Assembly: GCA_011525755.1 (NCBI GenBank)
Contig: WYBS01000005.1
Coordinates: forward strand, 1 to 49,421
DNA: 49,421 nucleotides
Reading direction: 5' to 3'
From: Planctomycetaceae bacterium
GTDB lineage: Bacteria; Planctomycetota; PLA2
Positions within the stretch are counted from its first letter, which is position 1; each line of letters starts with the position of its first letter. Below, piece by piece: positions 15,798-22,256 of this stretch. Position numbers and translations under genes: made by a program. Under the pieces are notes generated by a model that did not search any database, was not told the DNA's origin, and saw only the letters and a list, made by a program, of their open reading frames with translations.

Positions 15798-16907
15798 GTG
15801 ATCACGTGCCAGAAGTGCCGCGCGCTCCTCGAGCCCCGGACCCGGCTGTGCCCCTACTGCGGGACGGACCAGCGGCACCATCGCGCCCCGAGCGAGACGG
15901 AGGACGCGGAGCGGACGACCCTTTTCGGCCTCTGGATCCTCGGCCTGATCGTCGGGATCTACTTCCTGACGGTCGCGCTGGACCCGGCCGCCGGCGATCC
16001 GGGGACGAGGCGCTTCGAGCCGAGCGGCGTCTCGCTGGACATGTTCGGTGCCGCGAGGCCGTCCCTCGTGGAGGACTGCGGCCAGACGTGGCGGCTCCTC
16101 GCGTCGATGTTCCTCCACGCGGACCTCGTCCACCTCGCGTTCAACTCGATCGCGCTCTTCCTCCTGATCCCGATCGCCGCGGGCGCGTTCGGCGTCCACC
16201 GGACCGTCTGCCTCTACTTCGCGTCCGGGCTCTGCGGGGCGATCCTGAGCCACATGTGGAGGGTGTACACGATGCACCCGGTCGCGCTTGCGCATGCGGC
16301 GGGAAGCGTGGGGGCGTCGGGGGCCATGTGCGGGCTCATCGGCGCCTGCGCCGTGTACGGCCGGCGGCGCGGCGGCGCGTTCGGCGAGGCTCTCATGCGG
16401 CGGATGATCCTCTGGGCGGCGCTCATCGGGGTCTACGGCCTCGTCTTCTCCGCCCGCATCGACAACCTGGGGCACCTGGGCGGCTTCCTCGGCGGCGCGG
16501 CGCTCGGGTTCTTCGCGGCATCGGCCCGCGCGCGCGGCGGGCGCACCGACCGCGCGTGGACGTTCGCGGCGCGCGCGACGGTCGTCGCATCGATCGTTCT
16601 CGCCGCCGTGTTCTGGGCGCCTTTCGTCCTCCGCATCTTCGAGCGTCGCGACGTGGAGCTCTACCGCCTGCAGGCGGAGCGGACGCTCCGCGCCGTCGCG
16701 GAGTCGCTGCAGACCGCGAAGGTGGAGGCGCTGCCCGACCGCTTCCCGGACGGCCCGCGGGGGACGGACGAGGTGCGCGACGCGGTCCGCGAGGCGCTGG
16801 CGGCGGCGCGCGCGAAGGGCAGCGGCGCGAGCGCCGCGCTCGGCCGCGCGACGGAGGCGCTCGCCGAGTGGTCCGCCTCCCTTTACTGCACCCACTGCCT
16901 CCGCTGA
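15798..16907 (+). CDS. Rhomboid intramembrane serine protease with N-terminal zinc ribbon
   Basis: 369 residues from a GTG. Residues 4-21 hold a zinc ribbon (CQKC, CPYC). About seven hydrophobic segments follow. The rhomboid signature is complete: HADLVHLAFNS on the second helix, catalytic Ser 174 in SVGASGAMCGL, and His 226 in IDNLGHLGGFLGG. The enzyme cleaves transmembrane helices of other membrane proteins. The C-terminal ~100 residues are cytoplasmic and helical and end in a CTHC pair, which may join the N-terminal ribbon. It is divergent from the archaemetzincin-like gene with an 87-base gap and no clear promoter of its own. Confidence 0.85.
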   Translation: MITCQKCRALLEPRTRLCPYCGTDQRHHRAPSETEDAERTTLFGLWILGLIVGIYFLTVALDPAAGDPGTRRFEPSGVSLDMFGAARPSLVEDCGQTWRLLASMFLHADLVHLAFNSIALFLLIPIAAGAFGVHRTVCLYFASGLCGAILSHMWRVYTMHPVALAHAAGSVGASGAMCGLIGACAVYGRRRGGAFGEALMRRMILWAALIGVYGLVFSARIDNLGHLGGFLGGAALGFFAASARARGGRTDRAWTFAARATVVASIVLAAVFWAPFVLRIFERRDVELYRLQAERTLRAVAESLQTAKVEALPDRFPDGPRGTDEVRDAVREALAAARAKGSGASAALGRATEALAEWSASLYCTHCLR

Positions 16908-16910
16908 CAC

Positions 16911-16927
16911 CCGGTACGCGGTACCGG
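16911..16927 (+). terminator. Hairpin after the rhomboid gene
   Basis: CCGGTAC-GCG-GTACCGG is a perfect 7-bp stem with a 3-base loop, starting 3 bases after the stop. There is no T-run. The remaining ~85 bases to the next gene hold nothing else I can identify. Confidence 0.4.
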
Positions 16928-17012
16928 ACGCGACGGGCCCAACCGACTGCGCCGGCGCGGGTTACGGCGGTCGGACTCGGACGATGGGGTCCGGGTTGCG
17001 GGGGAGGCGCCG

Positions 17013-17384
17013 GTGGCCTCAAATGGCCGCATGACAGGACGGCACATCGTGGACTTCAACACAGCACTCGGGCTTCGCCTCGGGGCGGACGGCGAGACGG
17101 TCGAGCTCCTCGCGAGGGCGCCCGAGCACCAGATCGGCGACGGCATGGTGCATCTCGCCGTGCTCACGACGCTCGGGGAGGTCGCCGCGGCCCACGCCGT
17201 GAACGCCCCCGTCGTGCCGAGCGCATTGACCGTGAACTTCCTCCGCCCCGCGCCGATCGGCCTCCTCACCGCGAAGGGGAAGGTCCTCGTCCGGGGCCGG
17301 CGCCTCTGCACGGCGGAAGGGGAGGTGTCCGCGGAGGGGAAGCTCGTGGCGAAGGTCACCGTGACCTTCGCGGTCGTCGCCTGA
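17013..17384 (+). CDS. Hotdog-fold thioesterase (PaaI-like)
   Basis: 123 residues from a GTG with GGGGGAGG five bases upstream; an in-frame ATG at 17031 is an alternative. The pattern fits single-domain hotdog thioesterases: an N-terminal FNTALGLRL strand, EHQIGDGMVHLAVLTTLGE on the long helix where GGxxxTLAD usually sits, then AALTVNFLRPAP-like strand SALTVNFLRPAPIGLL, and C-terminal strands KVTVTFAVV. It would hydrolyse an acyl-CoA or aryl-CoA in the cytoplasm. The substrate is unknown. It stands alone between the rhomboid gene and the selenoprotein pair. Confidence 0.7.
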   Translation: MASNGRMTGRHIVDFNTALGLRLGADGETVELLARAPEHQIGDGMVHLAVLTTLGEVAAAHAVNAPVVPSALTVNFLRPAPIGLLTAKGKVLVRGRRLCTAEGEVSAEGKLVAKVTVTFAVVA

Positions 17385-17390
17385 GAGGCA

Positions 17391-17402
17391 GGGACCGGTC
17401 CC
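17391..17402. terminator. Palindrome after the thioesterase gene
   Basis: GGGACCGGTCCC, a perfect 12-base palindrome 6 bases after the stop. A second one, CCCGGCGCCGGG, lies about 40 bases further on. Either could end transcription before the selenoprotein operon; neither has a T-run. Confidence 0.3.
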
Positions 17403-17501
17403 ATGCGCCTCCACGCCGGCCCGCAATGCCGCCCGGCGCCGGGAAATCGCCCCGTTCGCCACACTTCCCGGGGGGATGGACGTATCCGAGGGTAAGGGGG
17501 C

Positions 17502-17507
17502 TAGAAT
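17502..17507 (+). promoter_or_regulatory. TAGAAT -10 box for the selenoprotein operon
   Basis: TAGAAT lies 32 bases before the ATG at 17540. AAGGA (17526-17530) serves as ribosome site 9 bases before the ATG, so this gene has a short conventional leader of about 26 bases. No convincing -35 is visible. Confidence 0.45.
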
Positions 17508-17539
17508 CCTCCTCAACCCTTTCGAAAGGAAATCCCCGG

Positions 17540-18547
17540 ATGCGCACTGTCCGCACGCCCGCGACGGCGCTCACGCTCCTCCTCGCGGTGACAGCGTCGG
17601 GCCCCGTGAAGGCCCAGGAGGAGCAGACCCTCGAGCAGAGGCTCGAGAGCAAGCTCAAGGAACCGTTCGTCTCGAACGCCCCGTGGGTCCTCGACTACGC
17701 GGAGGCCCTGAAGAAGGCGAAGGAGGAGAACAAGCTCGTCTTCGCCTACTTCACGCGCTCCTACTCTCCATGACCCCCCTGCAAAGCCGTTGAGGGCGGT
17801 GCCTTCAACACCCCGGAGTTCAAGGAGTTCAGCAGCAAGGTCGTCCCGTTCCTCCACATCACGACGCGGATCGAGGGGCGGAAGGACGACGGCCTCCTCG
17901 CCGAGAAGGGCGGTCGCGGGTTCCCGCACATCGTCTTCATGGACGCGGAGGGCTCGGTCCTCGTCACGCAGGGCGCCCGGAGCGTCGCCGGCTTCGAGGC
18001 GAACCGCGGCAAGATCCAGCGCCTCTTCGACGCGCGCGCGAAGGCCAAGGCGGGCGACGCCGACGCCGAGATCGACGTGGCGCTCTACGAGGGCGAGCTC
18101 GACATGATCGCGTTCGACGAGGTGCGAAAGCGCCTCGAGAACAGGAAGCTCACCGACGAGCAGAAGTCGCTGCTCGGCGAGGTCGAGCTCGGCGCGATGG
18201 TCTCGGCGCTGCACAAGGCCGAGGACGAGGCGACCGGCAAGGCCGCGTTGAAGACGATCGTGGACGCGTTCGTGACCGGCCGGATGCCGAACGACGAGGA
18301 CAGGAAGCAGCCGTTCCTCCAGGCCGTCCTCTCGTACGCGGTCAACGAGGAGGATCCCGATCTCGCGCAGAAGGCGTTCGAGCCGCTCAAGGCCCTCTAC
18401 CAGGAGGTCCACGGCAAGGACAACCCGCAGCTCCAGCAGTGGGTGAACCGCGTCGAGGACAAGATCGCCGAGATGCGCGCGGCCCGGAAGGAGGGCGGCG
18501 GCTCGGACGAGGGGATCGAGGAGGGGTGCGGGGAGGAGTCCAAGTAG
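17540..18547 (+). CDS. Secreted thioredoxin-fold selenoprotein, copy 1 (in-frame UGA as selenocysteine)
   Basis: 335 residues if the TGA at 17771-17773 is read as selenocysteine (residue 78). Upstream are a signal peptide (about 1-27) and a thioredoxin-like start (WVLDYAEALKKAKEENKLVF AYF split here). The active site is RSYSP-Sec-PPCK, aligning Sec with the first Cys of WCPPC in thioredoxin_7-type proteins. The fold continues after it (FNTPEFKEFSSK, GFPHIVFMDAEGS), and a helical C-terminal region runs from about residue 155 to the TAG. No other stop interrupts the frame. A SECIS-like hairpin starts 15 bases after the TGA. It is probably a periplasmic thiol-disulfide or peroxide-handling enzyme. 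A pseudogene is much less likely, because copy 2 has the same UGA. Confidence 0.85.
17789..17809 (+). promoter_or_regulatory. SECIS-like hairpin, copy 1
   Basis: GTTGAGGGC-GGT-GCCTTCAAC: a 9-bp stem (one G-T pair) with a GGT loop. The loop begins 24 bases after the TGA at 17771-17773. Bacterial SECIS elements are short hairpins just behind the UGA with a G in the first loop positions, and this fits. SelB would bind it. Confidence 0.75.
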
Positions 18548-18555
18548 CTCTCCAC

Positions 18556-18581
18556 GGGGCGCGGGGGTTTCCCCGCGCCCC
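18556..18581 (+). terminator. Perfect 11-bp hairpin between the two selenoprotein genes
   Basis: GGGGCGCGGGG-GTTT-CCCCGCGCCCC lies 8 bases after the first gene's stop and 10 bases before the ATG of the second. It lacks a T-run, and no promoter box or ribosome site lies between it and the ATG. It may terminate part of the transcripts, stabilise the upstream mRNA, or tune translation of copy 2. Confidence 0.5.
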
Positions 18582-18591
18582 TTCCCAATCC

Positions 18592-19515
18592 ATGCGCGCG
18601 CTCTTCCTGCTCTCCCTCGCTGCCGTCGCGGCGGCCGAGGACCCGCTCGAGGCGAAGCTCCAGGAGAAGCTCGGGAAGCCCTTCGCGAAGAACGCGGCGT
18701 GGGTGCTCTCCTTCGCCGACGCGAAGAAGCAGGCGGCGGAGAAGGGCAAGGTGATCTTCGCCTACTTCTCCCGCTCCTACGCGCCATGACCCCCGTGCAG
18801 CAGGGTCGAAGGCGGGCCCTTCGCCACCCCGGAGTTCAAGGCGTTCACGGAGGGGTACGTCGCGTACCTGAACGTGATGACGAGGATCGAGGACCGCGAG
18901 GACGACGAGCTCCTGTACGACCTCGGCGGCCGGGAGCATCCTTCGGTCTTCTTCCTCGACGCGGAGGGCTCCGTCATCGCGCGGCATGACGCGGAGGACC
19001 CCTCCGTGAAGGCGCTCGAGGAGACCGGCGGGAAGGTCGCGAGGAGCCTCGAGCTCCGGAAGAAGGCGGCCGCCGGCGACGAGGCCGCGCAGTTGGACCT
19101 CCTCATCGCGCAGTGCGACCTCGGTGTCATCGAGTTTTCCGATCTCGAGGGCGAGGTCGAGGGGAAGACGCTCGCGCCCGAGCAGGAGCGCGCGATCGGC
19201 ACGCTGCGCGCCGACGCCACGGTCTCGGACATGCAGGCGGTGCTCAGGAAGAACCGCGACCAGGCGGCGAAGGACCTCGTGGCGGAGGAGTTCGTCGCGC
19301 TCTACCGGAAGGGCACGCACCCGGGGCGGGCCTCGAGCCGCCGCTTCTACTGGATCGTGATCGCGGGCCAGGCGGTCGCGAAGAAGGACGCCGCCATGCT
19401 CAAGGACGCGATCGCGGGCCTCCGGGCGGCCCACGGCGCGGAGCCGCCGCCCCATGTCGCGAAGCAGCTCGAGGAGCTCGACGGAAAGCTCAAGGAGCTT
19501 GAGGCGGCGAAGTGA
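18592..19515 (+). CDS. Secreted thioredoxin-fold selenoprotein, copy 2 (in-frame UGA as selenocysteine)
   Basis: 307 residues if the TGA at 18787-18789 is selenocysteine (residue 66). It is a paralogue of the previous gene: signal peptide (1-15), AAWVLSFADAKKQAAEKGK, then SRSYAP-Sec-PPCSRVEGGPF, ATPEFKAF and HPSVFFLDAEGSVIA. Both copies share the UGA, the PPC, and flanking E-G-G-x-F and TPEFK residues, while the rest has diverged widely. That pattern argues for selection on the UGA. The C-terminal helical region (about 150-307) is kept too. A SECIS-like hairpin follows the UGA. No promoter is visible upstream, so it is probably read through from copy 1. The [2Fe-2S] gene starts 1 base after its stop. 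Confidence 0.85.
18807..18823 (+). promoter_or_regulatory. SECIS-like hairpin, copy 2
   Basis: CGAAGG-CGGGC-CCTTCG: a perfect 6-bp stem with a 5-base loop that has G in its second position. The loop begins 23 bases after the TGA at 18787-18789. Compared with copy 1, one pair changes from T-A to C-G and another from G-T to A-T, so pairing is kept. Confidence 0.7.
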
Positions 19516-19516
19516 C

Positions 19517-19795
19517 GTGGGTCCCGACGACCACGTCTGCTACTGCTACCGGGTGAGCCTCAGGAAGCTCGTCAACTACGCGCGGCGCGAGCGGCCGCGG
19601 CACGCATCGCAGATGAGCCGGTGCCTCGACGCCGGCACCGGCTGCGGCTGGTGCATCCCCTTCCTCACGCGGATCTGGCGCGACCCCGACGGCGTCCGTC
19701 TCGACGACCTTGACCCGAGGGACTATGCGGCGCGCCGCCTCGCCTACCACGGCGACCTCGCGCACGGGAAGGAGAAGAACCGGTTCGAGGAGTAG
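19517..19795 (+). CDS. BFD-like [2Fe-2S] protein
   Basis: 92 residues from a GTG one base after the stop of selenoprotein copy 2, so certainly in the same transcript. Four cysteines form the bacterioferritin-associated-ferredoxin pattern: CYC at residues 9-11, then CGWC in LDAGTGCGWCIPFL. The usual order CxC...CxxC binds one [2Fe-2S] cluster. The C-terminal tail (GKEKNRFEE) is charged and not part of the domain. There is no signal peptide, so it is cytoplasmic, unlike the two secreted selenoproteins. It might shuttle electrons or sense iron; a direct link with the selenoproteins is inferred only from the operon. Confidence 0.75.
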   Translation: MGPDDHVCYCYRVSLRKLVNYARRERPRHASQMSRCLDAGTGCGWCIPFLTRIWRDPDGVRLDDLDPRDYAARRLAYHGDLAHGKEKNRFEE

Positions 19796-19818
19796 GCACG
19801 GCGCGGAGACGCGGGCCG

Positions 19819-20523
19819 TCACTTCCCCTTCTCCCCGGGGCCCCCCTTCTTCCCCTTCCTGCGGCGCTCCTCCTCGCGCAGCCGGGCGTCGGCGCGCTTG
19901 TTCGCCGCGAGATCGACGTCAAACGTCTTCCTGTTCTCCATCCACCACTGGCGCCACGCCTCGATCCCGCCTTCGACCCTCTCCTGCGTCGCGTAGCGGA
20001 GCGCGTCGACGACCGCGGCCGCGCGCCACTGCGCGCCGCCGCGCCGGCCCGCCGAGCCGAGGTGGATCAGCTCCTCGATCGCCTCCTTCGAAGGGACGTT
20101 CGCGGCCGCATGCATCCTCGCCCGGGCGATGTCCCTGTCGTCGTCGGGCCCGATCCCGTCGAGGAGCGCCGTCAGCGCGGCCGGCTGCGCGAGGTCGTGG
20201 AGCGCGGTCACGACGGCGAGGCACTCCTCCTTCGTCTCCTCCTTCGCCGCGAGCGGCGCGATCCGCGGCGCGAGCGCCTGCGCGGCCTTCTTCCGCTCCG
20301 CCGCGGGCTTCCGGAGGCCGAGCGCCTCGATCGCGGCCCGGCGGACCGCGGGGTTGTCGTGCCGGAGGAGCCTCGTGAGCGGCGCCGTGAGCGCCGGCTC
20401 CTGGCTCGTGGCCGCCTCGCGGCATGCCTCGATGACCGCGCTCGCGTCGTCCGCGGCGAGGCGCCCCGCGAGGTCTTCCGGCGCCGCGAGGAGGGAGAGG
20501 GCGAGGAGGAGGCGCATATCCAT
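19819..20523 (-). CDS. Secreted HEAT-repeat protein
   Basis: 234 residues. The N-terminus MDMRLLLALSLLAAPEDLAG is a short signal peptide. HEAT-like helical pairs follow (LLRHDNPAVRRAAIEALGL is the clearest), then a segment WRQWWMENRKTFDVD and a very basic C-terminus (RRRKGKKGG). It has no catalytic motif. It lies downstream of nifS with an 80-base gap and probably shares its transcript. It converges with the BFD-like gene. Function unknown; HEAT proteins are usually scaffolds. Confidence 0.6.
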   Translation of the reverse strand: MDMRLLLALSLLAAPEDLAGRLAADDASAVIEACREAATSQEPALTAPLTRLLRHDNPAVRRAAIEALGLRKPAAERKKAAQALAPRIAPLAAKEETKEECLAVVTALHDLAQPAALTALLDGIGPDDDRDIARARMHAAANVPSKEAIEELIHLGSAGRRGGAQWRAAAVVDALRYATQERVEGGIEAWRQWWMENRKTFDVDLAANKRADARLREEERRRKGKKGGPGEKGK

Positions 20524-20603
20524 GGAACCCCCGGCGGGGCCGCGGGTTCCGATCCCCGGGAGGCAGGCCGGGTGCTCGCCGCGTGCCGCGCGCGGCGGTC
20601 CGC

Positions 20604-21740
20604 CTACCTTCGCGCGACCTTCCGCAGCCGGGCGGCGGCCCCGGCGAAGAGCCTTGCGGCCTCCTCGACCTCCGCGTCCGTGTTGAAACGGCCGAGACCG
20701 AACCGGATCGCGCCCTTCGCGGCGTCGGGCCTGATGCCGATCGCCTTCAGGACGCGCGAGATCTCCATCGAGCCCGAGGCGCACGCGGAGCCGCTCGAGA
20801 CGGCGACCTCCGGGACCGCGAGCATGAGCGACTCCGCGTCGAGGCCCTTGAAGGAGACGTGGAGGTTGTTCGGGAGGCGGCCCTCGCGCGGGCCGTTCAG
20901 GCGAGCCTCGGCGGCAGCGAGCAGGCTCTCGAGCCGGTCGCGCATCCTCGCGAGCCTCCGGGCCTCCTCCTCGCCCTCCGAGCGGCAGATCTCGCATGCG
21001 GCGCCGAGGCCCACGATGCCGGGCACGTTCTGCGTGCCCGCGCGGAGGCCGCGCTCCTGGCCGCCGCCGTGCGCCTGCGGCTCGATCTCCGTCCCCTGCC
21101 GGACGTAGAGCGCGCCGCATCCCTTCGGCCCGTGGATCTTGTGCGCGGTCAGCGAGGCCAGGTGCACGCCCTCCGCGCGCACGTCGAAGGCGATCTTCCC
21201 CACGCCCTGCGTGGCGTCCGTGTGGAAGAGGACCTTCCGCTCCGCCGCGATGCGGCCGATCTCCGCGACCGGCTGGATCGTGCCGATCTCGTTGTTCGCG
21301 GTCATCACCGTGACGAGGAACGTGCGCGGCGTGATCGCGTTCGCGACGTCCTCGGGGCGTACGCGGCCCTCGCGGTCGACCGGGAGCCAGGTCACCTCGC
21401 AGCCGTGCGCCGCGAGGTGCTCGACGGTCTCGCGCACGGAGGGATGCTCGAGCGGCGACGCGACGATCCCGTCCTTGCCCTCGGGCCGGCGCGCCGCGGC
21501 GCCCTTGAGCGCGAGGTTGTTCGCCTCGGACGCGCCGGAGGTGAAGACGATCTCGCGCGGGTCCGCGCCGACGAGGCGCGCCACCTGCGCGCGCGCCTTC
21601 TCGACCGCCTCCTCCGCCTCCCACCCGTAGCGGTGGCTCCGGCTCGACGCGTTCCCGAACCGCTCCCGCAGGTAGGGGAGCATCGCGTCGAGCACCCGCA
21701 GGTCCACGGGCGTGGTCGCGTGGTTGTCGAGGTAGATCAC
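20604..21740 (-). CDS. Cysteine desulfurase (NifS/IscS family)
   Basis: 378 residues. The PLP enzyme removes sulfur from cysteine for Fe-S clusters; many members also release selenium from selenocysteine. Visible features: VIYLDNHATTP at the start, GNASSRSHRYG, HPSVRET, the cofactor aspartate in FHTDATQGVGK, the PLP lysine in TAHKIHGPKG, and the catalytic cysteine in SSGSACASGS near the C-terminus. I chose the GTG at 21738-21740 because the conserved fold starts there and GGAG lies 6 bases upstream; an ATG at 21794 would precede the promoter box. It is divergent from the IscA-type gene. With selenoprotein genes 2 kb away, selenium supply is a possible second role. Confidence 0.87.
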   Translation of the reverse strand: MIYLDNHATTPVDLRVLDAMLPYLRERFGNASSRSHRYGWEAEEAVEKARAQVARLVGADPREIVFTSGASEANNLALKGAAARRPEGKDGIVASPLEHPSVRETVEHLAAHGCEVTWLPVDREGRVRPEDVANAITPRTFLVTVMTANNEIGTIQPVAEIGRIAAERKVLFHTDATQGVGKIAFDVRAEGVHLASLTAHKIHGPKGCGALYVRQGTEIEPQAHGGGQERGLRAGTQNVPGIVGLGAACEICRSEGEEEARRLARMRDRLESLLAAAEARLNGPREGRLPNNLHVSFKGLDAESLMLAVPEVAVSSGSACASGSMEISRVLKAIGIRPDAAKGAIRFGLGRFNTDAEVEEAARLFAGAAARLRKVARR

Positions 21741-21741
21741 G

Positions 21742-21756
21742 GGGGGCTCCGGGGGC
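21742..21756 (+). repeat. Dispersed 15-mer GGGGGCTCCGGGGGC, exact copy
   Basis: Exact copy on the plus strand, directly upstream of the nifS start. Its minus-strand reading supplies the GGAG that could act as ribosome site for nifS. Confidence 0.7.
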
Positions 21757-21784
21757 GGGCCGTCCGCACGCGGCCTTTCCGCGG

Positions 21785-21794
21785 ATGGTATCAT
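21785..21794. promoter_or_regulatory. Overlapping divergent -10 boxes between nifS and the IscA-type gene
   Basis: ATGGTATCAT reads TATCAT on the plus strand (21789-21794) and TACCAT on the minus strand (21790-21785), sharing the central TA. The arrangement is the same as at 1038-1047. Leaders would be about 55 bases (IscA side) and 38 bases (nifS side). Confidence 0.45.
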
Positions 21795-21811
21795 GGCATT
21801 GGCGTCGCAGG

Positions 21812-21840
21812 CGTAACCCCGCACTGACGCGCGGGTTACG
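21812..21840 (+). promoter_or_regulatory. Inverted repeat in the leader of the IscA-type gene
   Basis: CGTAACCC (21812-21819) and GGGTTACG (21833-21840) pair perfectly across 13 bases, between the -10 box and the CGGAG ribosome site. It could be an operator or an RNA hairpin. No regulator gene is adjacent. Confidence 0.4.
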
Positions 21841-21856
21841 GACGCCGGAGTCGACG

Positions 21857-22192
21857 ATGCCGAGCATGACGATCAGCGAGAAGGCCGCCGCGAAGGGGAA
21901 GGATCTCGTCCGGGCGCAGTCGAATGCGATGAAAGAGCCCGGCCTCCGCGTCCGCGTCGTCGGCGGGGGCTGCTCGGGCCTCATGTACAGGATGGAGATC
22001 GGGGACGGCGCGCAGGAGGGGGACGAGACCTTCGAGCGCGACGGCTTCCGCGTCTTCATCGACAAGAAGTCGCTCTTCTTCCTGAACGGCAGCGAGCTCG
22101 ACTACCACGACGGCCTCACGGGCGCGGGGTTCAAGTTCAAGAACCCGAACGTGAAGGGCTCCTGCGGCTGCGGCGAGTCCTTCTCGGTCTGA
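21857..22192 (+). CDS. Iron-sulfur cluster carrier, IscA/ErpA/HesB family
   Basis: 111 residues from an ATG with CGGAG 6 bases upstream. The A-type carrier signature is complete: MTISEKAAAKGKDLV at the start, LRVRVVGGGCSGLMYRMEI with the first cysteine, and NVKGSCGCGESFSV with the C-terminal CGC pair. These three cysteines hold a [2Fe-2S] or [4Fe-4S] cluster in transit to apoproteins. The adjacent divergent nifS would supply sulfur. No IscU/SufB scaffold is in the window. Some HesB-like proteins elsewhere are selenoproteins, but here all positions are cysteine. Confidence 0.85.
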   Translation: MPSMTISEKAAAKGKDLVRAQSNAMKEPGLRVRVVGGGCSGLMYRMEIGDGAQEGDETFERDGFRVFIDKKSLFFLNGSELDYHDGLTGAGFKFKNPNVKGSCGCGESFSV

Positions 22193-22244
22193 CGGCTGTC
22201 GAGGTTTCGCCGTCCCGGACGGCCCCCGCGCGCGGCGGCGTCGC

Positions 22245-22250
22245 TACACT
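22245..22250 (+). promoter_or_regulatory. TACACT -10 box for the DUF523/DUF1722 gene
   Basis: TACACT is followed by exactly 6 bases (GCAGCG) and the ATG at 22257, predicting a leaderless mRNA. The 64-base gap also holds a GCCGTCC/GGACGGC inverted repeat (22209-22223), possibly a terminator for the upstream gene. Confidence 0.55.
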
Positions 22251-22256
22251 GCAGCG

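Noticed and set aside
17350-17370. Palindrome GAAGGTCAC-C-GTGACCTTC as a terminator or operator
   Set aside because: It lies inside the last codons of the thioesterase and encodes the conserved C-terminal strand; a coincidence is more likely.
17771-18789. UGA read as Trp or Gly through a variant genetic code
   Set aside because: Dozens of genes here end in TGA, many in ATGA/GTGA overlaps, so UGA is a normal stop elsewhere.
17540-19515. Reading the two UGA-split genes as pseudogenes or as four short proteins
   Set aside because: Both copies stop at exactly the same active-site position, the downstream halves lack their own start and ribosome site near the UGA, and coding character and motif conservation continue after it.
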